From Adhaeribacter rhizoryzae (GTDB lineage Bacteria; Bacteroidota; Bacteroidia; Cytophagales; Hymenobacteraceae), in assembly GCF_008629685.1 (NCBI RefSeq), contig NZ_VWSF01000009.1, positions 1 through 64,000 on the forward strand: 64,000 nucleotides of DNA. The letters are read 5' to 3'. The notes under the pieces were generated by a model. It was given only the letters and a program-made list of their open reading frames with translations, made no database searches and had not been told where the DNA came from. The translations under genes were made by a program, and so were the position numbers. Shown in pieces: positions 54,701 through 62,888 of the stretch (position 1 is the stretch's first letter; each line of letters begins with the position of its first letter).

Positions 54701-56159
54701 GCAAGAAAAAAAGATTAGAAGAGGGCGATTCACAACTACTGGTGGGTATAACAGTAGCACTAAGAGTAGCATAATTAACACCAACAGCGCTACCACCTCC
54801 ACTAGTACCATAACTAAACAAGTTGTTACCTTGACCAGCAGGGGTAAAGGTCCAGGAATAGGTTCCGCTAGTAACAGTTGTAGCAGACGTAGTAGAACCA
54901 AAATAAACTCCATCGCGATATACTTTTATGGTAGCGCCCGGATAAATAGTAGTACCTGTGATGTTTTTTTCATTTTGTCCGAACGCAGTAATAATAGGAG
55001 CCGTTGTAGTACAGTTAACTAAAACCGTAGAAACAATAACGGAGTTAGATACAGTTGATGGTGTTTTACTTGTTGCTAAGGCCGTAGCCGTAATACTATT
55101 ACCAGCTACTAATGCAGAGCTGGCAATATTAGTTAAAGTCCAGGTTCCGGTACTGCTTACGGTGGTGGTTCCAATAGAAACATCATTATTAAAAACGGTA
55201 ATAACCGTACCTTCCGCTTCCGTTGATAAACCCGAGATAGAAGTTCCACCTGCTCTGATTGGTCCATTAACCGCTGGTACACTCGTTGCTCCTGCACTAA
55301 AACCACTAGTTAATATATTATTTAAGCTGGTTGCAGGAAACGAATTTATAACCGCACTCCAGGCCTGATTTCTATCGATATAATTTAAATCATTTAAACC
55401 ACCAATATCGGCAACCGTACCGGTAATACCACTTTGTGCACTGGTAACCGAAATGCCCGAAAGCCGCAACGGCGTAGCCGCCGTAATAGCGCCATTAAAC
55501 CCAGATACTGGCACAAAAAAGTCAATAAAATAATCGGCGTTGCTGTTAGTGGCCGATAGTGCAACCGAACGCTGGGAGTTGGTTAGGTGCGAGGCCGTGT
55601 AAATAGTTGTATTATTAGCCAGGTTTATTATTCCTACATCAAAGTTAGTGGCTAATAACACCTCGTACTCAAAGCCGGGGTTGGTACCGGTTCCGGCAAA
55701 AGTATTATTGGCATCAATAAGTACGCTAAAGCCTTTAGAAGCCGACGAATTATTACCTACCCGCACCCGGAACATGAAGTTGTTGCCATCAAAATAAGCA
55801 TACCACGGGTCTTTCATTAAATCGGTAAAGTTAGTAGAACCACCGGTTTTTAGATCCGAATGCGGTTCCGTTAAAACCTGCGGGAACAAACGGTAAGGAA
55901 TTTCGCTATAAGTTGCCCCTACATCGTTCGATATAAATCCGGAAGTTGTTTTAGAAACATAACCGTCGGTATTAGGGTCCAGCACCTTCTCGCCAGCATT
56001 TGTTGCTTTTTGAACAATAAAACCCGGAATCTGGGCAAATGTGCTGGCCGGAAATAAAAAATTTAAGATTAATACCAATAAAATTGGAATAAAAAAAGAT
56101 AAATTACATCTGCCCTTTTTTACATACATCAGAATAGTAGAAATCATTTTCATAAGCAT
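51771..56159 (-). CDS. Giant Ig-repeat T9SS type A cargo protein
   Basis: 1462 residues. A hydrophobic signal segment (FFIPILLVLILNFLFPASTFAQ) follows a basic lead with several candidate ATGs; 56159 is kept as the longest. An N-terminal domain (45-270) precedes a long series of Ig-like repeats built around GxSxEAxGxxIxVY motifs (about 280-860). Then come further beta domains, a cadherin-like segment near 1230-1320 (GALPAGVSLNAITGEIFVSN), an LPVELLYFRA module and a type A sorting domain from LLAYPNPTKGKITLVL to the end. It is probably a surface adhesin or matrix protein. The repeats are low in Cys and rich in Thr and Ala. Confidence 0.88.
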   Translation of the reverse strand: MLMKMISTILMYVKKGRCNLSFFIPILLVLILNFLFPASTFAQIPGFIVQKATNAGEKVLDPNTDGYVSKTTSGFISNDVGATYSEIPYRLFPQVLTEPHSDLKTGGSTNFTDLMKDPWYAYFDGNNFMFRVRVGNNSSASKGFSVLIDANNTFAGTGTNPGFEYEVLLATNFDVGIINLANNTTIYTASHLTNSQRSVALSATNSNADYFIDFFVPVSGFNGAITAATPLRLSGISVTSAQSGITGTVADIGGLNDLNYIDRNQAWSAVINSFPATSLNNILTSGFSAGATSVPAVNGPIRAGGTSISGLSTEAEGTVITVFNNDVSIGTTTVSSTGTWTLTNIASSALVAGNSITATALATSKTPSTVSNSVIVSTVLVNCTTTAPIITAFGQNEKNITGTTIYPGATIKVYRDGVYFGSTTSATTVTSGTYSWTFTPAGQGNNLFSYGTSGGGSAVGVNYATLSATVIPTSSCESPSSNLFFLPGATASTPNANTTAQPVITTSLVCATTTTLSGTAEAGALIYLYRNGIPVNGYPTTISTAAVPVAGASLTHSTTATATGSWSINLTSMGFTVGDKFTVRAKTPVSPYTATSFPSSFKGMSPVSAELIVGYCATSTAPVIVGTYCTTTSITSVSGTSTEAFGTSINIYKTGTATAIATATVNSASTWTATIPAGTLTVNSQFYASATATNKNVSASSATVTVTSQTPTTSLVIATPIKEGNGSNGTVTGTASANATVYVYIDGSLLGTTLASANGSWSLTNLSSLELYTGGLITATVKTTGLCESAQVTGGYVQCNTAPAVITASFTSAVSNICNESQVSASISNSENGIYYQLTLDNVNTGNPVVGTGGAITLISGLIKANGTLRIVARKNYSAYCETIQATTPVTVNGTVPAKPVISFSPNPICYNSTATITISSSLVAGDKYQLKKDGVLVGSEITYNSAPFTFTTDVITGTAVYAVVHKNTAGCTSTSDAVIITPQGPANNRSVTVNKNSACVNETVTISVATEYGAATPYTYAILQNGTQLTTFVGDGSVKTFTTAALANGTYTYTVRVTSSTCTVTLAQSQTVVVGQTVTTALVGATQQACYSTTLSGNQPTYGTGTWTVITMPAGAATPVFANVNQHNTLVAGLTSGTYTFRWTIAQTCNGTTSSNFKDLIVNANCATTYNVNSPYFVNGYDNLDVLAFAYDTEGFKPAVTNFTLTSGALPAGVSLNAITGEIFVSNSSTLSKIGIYTYRVTITATDALNNTTINIPVTLFFYPAASQTSMDNNPYTVLPVELLYFRAKQINGEVNLVWATATETENQGFEIERSQDGKIFKKIGQVAGAGTSLELQKYTFRDRTVLSGTVYYRLKQVDFIGTYTYSAVAALKADGNNQPKLLAYPNPTKGKITLVLQTPTSEKYNLEIRDLAGKLVLTEKAIFSNQTDELVLNLQHLPAGTYLVSARSEASVLVTRIIKN

Positions 56160-56627
56160 CTAATTAAGTGCTTCGAAAATAATTTAAAAAATACAATTAA
56201 CAGCAATTACAAACCTTCTTTTCGATGAACATAGGTTTTTACCCGACGAACGAAAACTTTCAGTATAAAAGCCTATCACAAAGCGCCTTAAGCTTCAAAT
56301 ATCTTATCTGCCTGAATAGAATAATTGTATTATGAGTTACTTAGCTTCATTATTGATACTCATAGCTCAGACTTTAATATTAGAATCAATTCTGCCTTTA
56401 AATACATTTTACAATTTTATTTTTAATTTATAATTCTAAAATATTCAAATTATTATCGAAATATTAATATTAAATAAATATTTTTATTATTGTATTTAAA
56501 CAACAAAAGCGATAAACACCCTTATACACAAAGAATATTTTACCAAAGCCCGCAATACAAATAGGGTTGTACACTTGTTAAGGCAATTAACAGAATGATA
56601 CTGCTGGTAAATAATGGAATAGGGTAT
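56160..56627. other. AT-rich intergenic region, about 470 bp
   Basis: Upstream of the 1462-residue gene on its left and downstream of susD on its right. It should hold the promoter of the former. Nothing else is visible. Confidence 0.45.
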
Positions 56628-56667
56628 AAAAGAAAAGCCCGGACACTAATGTCCGGGCTTTTCTTTT
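56628..56667 (-). terminator. Strong terminator after the SusD gene
   Basis: An 18-bp perfect stem (GCCCGGACA, 4-nt loop, TGTCCGGGC with A/T flanks) closes the SusC/SusD operon. Confidence 0.92.
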
Positions 56668-56681
56668 ACTTAATGATATTT

Positions 56682-58199
56682 TTAATAACCTGGGTTCTGC
56701 GGATTAAGGTTTGGGTTTACCTGTATTTCGTTGCGTGGTATTGGCATCAGGTAATCGCGGTTAGGGTCAAAATTTGCGTGTGGTTCCAGAGAGTTAGGTC
56801 CTTTAAAAACTTGCTCTCCTAAATTCCGGCGTTTAATATCGTACCAGCGTTTATACTCAAAGGCTAATTCCAAGCGTCTTTCTTCCAGCACCAGATTAAT
56901 AAATTCAGGTTTACTCAGGCCGGGCGCTACATTTTCGGGGAACGTAGTTTGCTTACCAGCCCAGTTTCGTGCCCGTGCCCGTACCTCGTTCACGTACCCA
57001 ATGGCTTCGGCGGTAGGTCCATTAACCTCAGCGGCGGCCTCGGCCGCTATTAACAATACCTCGGCGTAACGCATGGCTGCATAATTATGGTCAGAGTACC
57101 GGCCTTCGGAGTTAGATCTACCTGGGTAGCGGGCATATTTGGCAATGTGGGGCCGTTTGGTATTGGCAAATACGGTATAAGGCTGTAAAACACCACCAAT
57201 TAGCGCACTGTCATCCATACTTACTTCTTTCCGGTAATCGCGCGAATCCCAGGTATTGTAAACCGCCATTGAAGGCACAGATACACTCCAGCCGCTTTTA
57301 GGCGCATCTGCTCCCCGTATACCGGTCATGGGCGGAATTATATCATCATTGGCTCCACCATCGCCACTTACCAACCCCAGAAAGTCAATGGCAAAAATAT
57401 GCTCTTGCAGGTTACCAGGCTGCGGTGCCCGGAACAAATCCTGAAAATCGGGCACTAACCCGTAACCAAAGCGGGCTTTGTTATCAATTACAAACTTGGC
57501 TTCGGTGTAGGCTTTTGGGTAATCTTGCAAGGTTAGGTGCACCGAGGCCAGGTAAGCGGCCGCCGTACCTTTAGATGGCCGGCTTCTTACCCCCTGTGGC
57601 TGTTGATCGGGCAGCCACTGCTTGGCATGCTCCAGGTCGGCTATTATTTTCTGATATACTTCGGCTTGCGGGGTTCTGCTAATATCTTTTACGGTGCTGG
57701 GGTCGGTAATAAAAAAATCGATGTACGGAATATCGCCGAATACCTGCACCAGGTGAAAATAGCTGAAAGCCCGCACAAACCGCGCCTCTGCTATTAAGTG
57801 GTTGATTTCGTTCTCCGGTAATTTTAAAGATTCGGCACCCGATATAGCTGCGTTGGAAGCACTGATAACCTGGTACCAAACCGGCCAGAACTGATTTACC
57901 ATGTTGTTGTTATCGTCCATGTTAAAATCGTTTACCTGCTGCCGTTCGGCCGGTGTACCGCGGTCGCCAATATCGGCCATATCGCCGCGCAACATTAAGG
58001 CCGTTACAAACTGCCGGCCATAGAGCCGCTCCGTAGCTATCCAGCCATAAGCGCCAAAGATGGCAGTTTCTACATCTTTGGTGGTTTTAAACATACTTTC
58101 GGGAGCCAGAATACCAACCGGCTTTTCTTCCAGATCTACACAACTCAGGAGCAAACCCGATAGCGTGAGTACCAGAAATTTATTTACAAACTTTTTCAT
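56682..58199 (-). CDS. susD: SusD/RagB-family nutrient-binding lipoprotein
   Basis: 505 residues from the ATG opening MKKFVNKFLVLTLSGLLLSC; a longer frame from 58235 overlaps susC and is rejected. LSGLLLSC is a lipobox with lipidated Cys. TPR-like helices, typical of SusD, include LIAEARFVRAFSYFHLVQVFG. The C-terminal LVLEERRLELAFEYKRWYDIKR and YLMPIPRNEIQVNPNLNQ-like end (with QNPGY) are hallmarks of the family. It sits on the cell surface, captures oligosaccharides or other ligands, and caps the SusC barrel. Ligand unknown. Confidence 0.95.
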   Translation of the reverse strand: MKKFVNKFLVLTLSGLLLSCVDLEEKPVGILAPESMFKTTKDVETAIFGAYGWIATERLYGRQFVTALMLRGDMADIGDRGTPAERQQVNDFNMDDNNNMVNQFWPVWYQVISASNAAISGAESLKLPENEINHLIAEARFVRAFSYFHLVQVFGDIPYIDFFITDPSTVKDISRTPQAEVYQKIIADLEHAKQWLPDQQPQGVRSRPSKGTAAAYLASVHLTLQDYPKAYTEAKFVIDNKARFGYGLVPDFQDLFRAPQPGNLQEHIFAIDFLGLVSGDGGANDDIIPPMTGIRGADAPKSGWSVSVPSMAVYNTWDSRDYRKEVSMDDSALIGGVLQPYTVFANTKRPHIAKYARYPGRSNSEGRYSDHNYAAMRYAEVLLIAAEAAAEVNGPTAEAIGYVNEVRARARNWAGKQTTFPENVAPGLSKPEFINLVLEERRLELAFEYKRWYDIKRRNLGEQVFKGPNSLEPHANFDPNRDYLMPIPRNEIQVNPNLNPQNPGY

Positions 58200-58224
58200 T
58201 TTAATATTTTCGGTTAAAAAACGC

Positions 58225-61200
58225 TTAGAAACCAATATTGATACCTACTGTGTAAGATTTGGCATTAGGATAGCTACCATAATCCAAGCCCAGGTTACGG
58301 TTACTGTTGGTAGCACCTTCCGACATATAATTTACTTCCGGATCGTAGCCTTTGTATTTGGTTATGGTCCAGATGTTCTGGGCACTAATGTACACCCGCA
58401 GCTTACTCATTTTTAACGAATTAGTAATTGAATCTAGCAAATTGTAGCCCAGGGCTACGTTTTTCAGACGGGCGTAACTACCATCCATTACCCAGCGCGT
58501 AGATACCCGACGGGTACGGCCAGAAGCAGCTTTGGGTATATCGGTATTGGTATTTGTGGGGGTCCAGCGTTTCAGGGCATCGGTAGTAGCATTGTTAATA
58601 CCCGATAACAGGTTAAGCTCCATGAGGGTATAACTTAGAATATCGTTGCCCTGCGAGCCCTGAAAGAAAATATTTAGGTCAAAACCTTTATAACTGAAAT
58701 CGTTGTTGAAACCCCAGATAAATTTAGGGTGCGGGTTACCAATAATGGTGCGATCGTCGCTGTTCAGCACCCCATCGGGCTCGCCGGTTAAATTACCCTG
58801 GGCATCTCTCTTACCATTAATATCTCTAAATTTCTCGCCGCCGGCCATTCTTTCAAAACCGCCACCGGCTAAAAATTCATCTCCTTCCTGGTATACGCCA
58901 TCGTAAATCCAACCAAAAATAGTACCTACCGGATAACCTTCGCGCAGTACGTGGGTATTGCCTAAACCTACTAAGTGGCCCGGCGCAGCCGAGTACTGCA
59001 ACTCATTGCCGCCGGGTAATTCCAGTACTTTATTGCGGTTCCGCGAAATATTAATATCAGAACTCCACTGAAATTCGCCTACCAGGTTCCGGGAGTTGAG
59101 CGTAAATTCAAAGCCCTTGTTTTCTACGGAGCCTATATTCTGTAACTGGTTAGGATAGCCGGAATATTGCGGCAGTTGTACACTAAAAAGCAAATCGCGG
59201 GTTACACTCCGGTAATAATCCAGGATAAAATTCAGCCGGTTGTCCAGCAAACTAATATCGGTACCTATATCTAGTTGGGCCGTTGTTTCCCAGGTTAAGT
59301 CGTTATTGGCTACTACCGTTGGTCTTACTGCATTTACGGCTAACCCGTCAATAATTGTGTATACGTTCGAGAAGCGGGCCAGCGTCTGGTAAGGGGTAAT
59401 GGCCTGGTTGCCGGTTAAGCCATAACTAGCCCGCCATTTCCATTGGGTAATTGCACTAATTCCTTGCATAAAAGGCTCGCTCGACATTTTCCAGGCAAAA
59501 GCGCCGGAAGGGAAAGTGGCCCATTTATGGTTTTTACTAAAGTTAGAAGAACCATCGCGCCGGATAGTAGCGGTAAATAAATATCGGTCGAGTAAAGACA
59601 AATTAGCCCGGCCATAGAAAGAACCCAGTTGCCACTCGGTAAGGCCGGAAGACGGACTTTGCCATACAGAGGCGCCTCCCAGGTTCCAGTAAGATACTGC
59701 GTTTGAGATAAAAGACTGTCCCGTGCCACCCCAGTTTTCGCTGGAAGAAGTTTGGAAAGAATAGCCGCCCATTACCGAAAAATTGCTTGATGTTCCAAAG
59801 TCTCTGGTATAGGTTAAATAATTTTCGTTCAGGAGCAGGGTACTTTTAGCACCTGATACCGTAGCCTCACCACCTACCGTACGGCCAACATTAAGAGTAG
59901 TAGGCGCAAAATAGCCGGTACGGCCGCTGTTGGTGGTGGCCCCAATGGTTGTCCGGAATTTAAGTTCTTTTAAAATATCGTACTCGCCGTAGAAGTTACC
60001 CTGAATGCGGTCGTTCAGCGACTCGTTTTCTAATTGCGTGGCTACGGCATACGGGTTATCCTGCGGGTCGTTTAACCGGGCAACGGTAAACCGGCCGGTA
60101 TTAGGGTCAGTAATAGGTTGATCGGGCTCAAACTTAAAGGCCGCCGAAATTACGCCCGGCGTAAGACCACCGGAACCTTCCTGCGTATAGGCTTGCTGTT
60201 GCGAAGCGCGTTGGGCAAATAAATTTAACCCTACTTTCAGCTTTTCGGAAGCTTTAATATCAATATTACTGGTAACCGAAAAACGCTTAAAGCCGGAGTT
60301 CAGGATTACCCCTTTCTGATCGTAATAATTACCGGAGATGTAATAATTTACGTTTTCACTGCCACCCGAAAAAGAAAGCTGATGGTTTTGAATAGCGCCT
60401 CTTCTGAATATTAAATCCTGCCAGTCGGTGTTGGCGTTGGCCGATCCTAAATCGAAAGCAGGCCGGGCTTCTTTGATATAAGCTCTAAACTGATCGGCAT
60501 TTAATAAATCAAGCCGGTTAATCTCGTTCTGCGAAGAAACCGATGAATTAATATTAATGCGGGGTTTGCCGGCTTTTCCTCGTTTGGTCGTAATCATGAT
60601 TACCCCGTTGGCCCCTCTTGACCCGTAAATAGCGGTAGCCGAAGCATCTTTTAATACTTCCAGCGATTCAATATCTTCTGGTGGCGGCAAAGCCCCGCCC
60701 ACAAAACCATCTACTACATAAATTGGGTCGGAGCTGGCATTTATAGAGGTTCCACCCCGAATACGCACTTTAAAAGAAGCCCCCGGCTGGCCGTTATTGG
60801 CCTGAATTTGAACTCCAGCCGCTCGCCCCTGCAAAGCCTGCACGGTGCCCTGGGCCGGGTAAGCCGATAATTCTTCTGACGATACAGATGATACCGCACC
60901 GGTTACATCGCTTTTCTTGACGGTACCATAACCCACCACCACTACTTCTTCCATGGCTTTGGCATCCATCACCAGGCTTACGTTTAGGGTAGTGCGGTTA
61001 TTAATAACTACTTCCTGCGAAACATAACCAATGTAAGAAAATACCAAGGTACCGTTTGCGTTGGGTAGATTAAGCGAATAATTTCCTGCTACATCAGAAG
61101 TAGTTCCGACGCTAGATCCTTTCAGCACAATTGTTACCCCGGGCAAGGCTTCTCCGCCATTACCGGTAACTTTTCCGCTAACCAGTATGCCTTGCGCGAA

Positions 61201-61275
61201 AGCCCCAACTACCAGAAACAAAAAGAATGGTAGCAGCAGTAGCCACTTTAATTTAAATGATAAAATTCTATTCAT
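58225..61275 (-). CDS. susC: SusC/RagA-family TonB-dependent transporter
   Basis: 1016 residues. A signal peptide (WLLLLPFFLFLVVGAFAQ) is followed by a carboxypeptidase-like regulatory domain (GILVSGKVTGNGGEALPGVT, about 28-105), the TonB-box-like MEEVVVVGYGTVKKSDVTGAV, a plug domain (to about 235, KDASATAIYGSRGANGVI), and a 22-stranded barrel ending GINIGF. It imports SusD-bound ligands through the outer membrane with energy from TonB. SusD follows with a 25-bp gap. The two genes upstream encode a cupredoxin and a propeller protein rather than the usual glycoside hydrolases. Confidence 0.95.
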   Translation of the reverse strand: MNRILSFKLKWLLLLPFFLFLVVGAFAQGILVSGKVTGNGGEALPGVTIVLKGSSVGTTSDVAGNYSLNLPNANGTLVFSYIGYVSQEVVINNRTTLNVSLVMDAKAMEEVVVVGYGTVKKSDVTGAVSSVSSEELSAYPAQGTVQALQGRAAGVQIQANNGQPGASFKVRIRGGTSINASSDPIYVVDGFVGGALPPPEDIESLEVLKDASATAIYGSRGANGVIMITTKRGKAGKPRININSSVSSQNEINRLDLLNADQFRAYIKEARPAFDLGSANANTDWQDLIFRRGAIQNHQLSFSGGSENVNYYISGNYYDQKGVILNSGFKRFSVTSNIDIKASEKLKVGLNLFAQRASQQQAYTQEGSGGLTPGVISAAFKFEPDQPITDPNTGRFTVARLNDPQDNPYAVATQLENESLNDRIQGNFYGEYDILKELKFRTTIGATTNSGRTGYFAPTTLNVGRTVGGEATVSGAKSTLLLNENYLTYTRDFGTSSNFSVMGGYSFQTSSSENWGGTGQSFISNAVSYWNLGGASVWQSPSSGLTEWQLGSFYGRANLSLLDRYLFTATIRRDGSSNFSKNHKWATFPSGAFAWKMSSEPFMQGISAITQWKWRASYGLTGNQAITPYQTLARFSNVYTIIDGLAVNAVRPTVVANNDLTWETTAQLDIGTDISLLDNRLNFILDYYRSVTRDLLFSVQLPQYSGYPNQLQNIGSVENKGFEFTLNSRNLVGEFQWSSDINISRNRNKVLELPGGNELQYSAAPGHLVGLGNTHVLREGYPVGTIFGWIYDGVYQEGDEFLAGGGFERMAGGEKFRDINGKRDAQGNLTGEPDGVLNSDDRTIIGNPHPKFIWGFNNDFSYKGFDLNIFFQGSQGNDILSYTLMELNLLSGINNATTDALKRWTPTNTNTDIPKAASGRTRRVSTRWVMDGSYARLKNVALGYNLLDSITNSLKMSKLRVYISAQNIWTITKYKGYDPEVNYMSEGATNSNRNLGLDYGSYPNAKSYTVGINIGF

Positions 61276-61391
61276 AATCTATTTAGTAACTGGTTGAAAA
61301 ATAAATAAATACATTTTAAAACAGAAAACAAAGGAAATTAAAGCTAGTACATTTTTATTTTTTTATTGTACTTAATAATGTTACGAAAATC

Positions 61392-62888
61392 TTAGTTTTT
61401 AAGTTGGTTCAGGGTATAACAGATTATTTTGTCTTTCAAAATATTACCGTCTGTGCCGCTAATATTGCCTAATTGCAGTTCGTACACGTACCCGGGCTTT
61501 AAGGCAGCCAACGTTAAAAACACCTTTTTCCGATCCGCCGAAACCTGCACATCCGTAACCGCTACTTTTTGCGCATTAAACTGGTCGGAGCCGTATTTGG
61601 CGTGATACGCGTAATAATATTCTTTAAATTTATAGTTCTCCGGCTTACTGGCAGCAGTTACTTCGATTGGTTGAGTAAAAGTTAAAGCAAAACCGGTGGG
61701 GGTTAATTGCATATTAAGAATATCCAGCGGCAACTGACCGGCAAAAACAATGCGCTGAATGCCTTCGTCACCGGCCCAGCCGTGGTCGCTTTGGCCCACC
61801 CACAAGCTGCCATCGGGGGCAAAAGCCAGCCGGTTGTTGCCTTTGCGCAAACCCTGCCCATCCAGAAAAGGCGTACAAGCACCCTGCAACGTACCATTTA
61901 CCCGTTCCAGCATTACCCGCACAATCCGTTCCTGGTTCATTTCGCCCACCAATAATTGGCCGCCAAACGGACCGAATTTGCCATTGGTATTATCAAAAAC
62001 TGGTTGGGTAATAGAATTGGCTATAATATTGTGCGGAAATAATACTGCTGCCTGAGCCCGCTTTTTATTTAACTCCGCTACGGGTATTTCGAAAGGGTTC
62101 TGCTTTTTCGAGCCTTGTTCCCAAACGAGCCCCGCCGGGTGACCGTAAAATTTGCCTGCTTGCACTTCGTACAACGGACTGGTTCCCACCCAGTCGCCCT
62201 GGTTATCAGTAACCAATAAATTATTTTCGCCATCCAGCACCAAACCATTAGGCGAGCGAAAGCCGCTGGCATAAGGCAATAATTTACCCGTCGGCGTTAA
62301 TTGCATAACCCAACCCCGGTAGGGCACCACCGAAAACATTTGCCGCCCATACTTGCCCAAGGTAGTAGAATCCAGTTTGCCCCGTACTTCGGGCCGCACG
62401 CCACCATTGGGCGAACCAGTATTTAAGGCGATAAATAAATTGCCTTGTTTATCTTTTACCGGCCCGTAATTAAACTCATGAAAATTACCCGAAATGCCGA
62501 AATCATCGGTTAAGGTTTCGTACAAATCGGCTTGCCCATCGCCGTCGGTGTCTTTTACCCGGGTTAGTTCCGGGCGCTGCATTACTAATATTTCCGAATT
62601 GCTAACGACTAATATTCCGAGCGGGTCGTGGAGACCGTGGGCAAATACCCGCCATTGTTTCTTTTGCGGGTTATAAATCATTATTTCGCCCCGACTAAAC
62701 CCAGCCACCAACTCGCCGTTGGGCAAAAATTCTATAGCCCCGGTTTCACTTACCAGGTTGTCCGGCATTGGAATCGACTCTACGCGGTAAGCTGGGGCAG
62801 CATTAACGCCAGGTGTAGGTTTAACCGGGTCGGCGGCCATAAACCAGAAAGAGAAAAAGATTGATAAAAGCAACCAGGCTGATTTCAT
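61392..62888 (-). CDS. Secreted NHL/PQQ-dehydrogenase-like beta-propeller protein
   Basis: 498 residues with a signal peptide (WLLLSIFFSFWFMAA). A six-bladed propeller of the sorbosone-dehydrogenase type contains GAIEFLPNGELVAGFSRGEI, LHDPLGILVVSNSEILVMQR, DTDGDGQADLYETLTD, ASGFRSPNGLVLDGENNLLVTDNQGDWVG and FLDGQGLRKGNNRLAFAPDGSLWVGQS. A beta domain follows (YELQLGNISGTDG). No heme motif is visible. Its ATG overlaps the cupredoxin stop by 4 nt, so the two are made together and may exchange electrons, though a redox cofactor here is unproven. It precedes susC by 116 bp. Confidence 0.87.
   Translation of the reverse strand: MKSAWLLLSIFFSFWFMAADPVKPTPGVNAAPAYRVESIPMPDNLVSETGAIEFLPNGELVAGFSRGEIMIYNPQKKQWRVFAHGLHDPLGILVVSNSEILVMQRPELTRVKDTDGDGQADLYETLTDDFGISGNFHEFNYGPVKDKQGNLFIALNTGSPNGGVRPEVRGKLDSTTLGKYGRQMFSVVPYRGWVMQLTPTGKLLPYASGFRSPNGLVLDGENNLLVTDNQGDWVGTSPLYEVQAGKFYGHPAGLVWEQGSKKQNPFEIPVAELNKKRAQAAVLFPHNIIANSITQPVFDNTNGKFGPFGGQLLVGEMNQERIVRVMLERVNGTLQGACTPFLDGQGLRKGNNRLAFAPDGSLWVGQSDHGWAGDEGIQRIVFAGQLPLDILNMQLTPTGFALTFTQPIEVTAASKPENYKFKEYYYAYHAKYGSDQFNAQKVAVTDVQVSADRKKVFLTLAALKPGYVYELQLGNISGTDGNILKDKIICYTLNQLKN

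Noticed and set aside
54958-55368. 136-residue hydrophobic ORF opposite the giant T9SS protein
   Set aside because: It mirrors the Thr/Val-rich repeats on the other strand; no independent evidence for a gene.
8502-61275. A defence island or prophage in this window
   Set aside because: No restriction, abortive-infection, integrase, phage structural or toxin-antitoxin genes were recognised; most genes are transport, secretion, regulation and metabolism.
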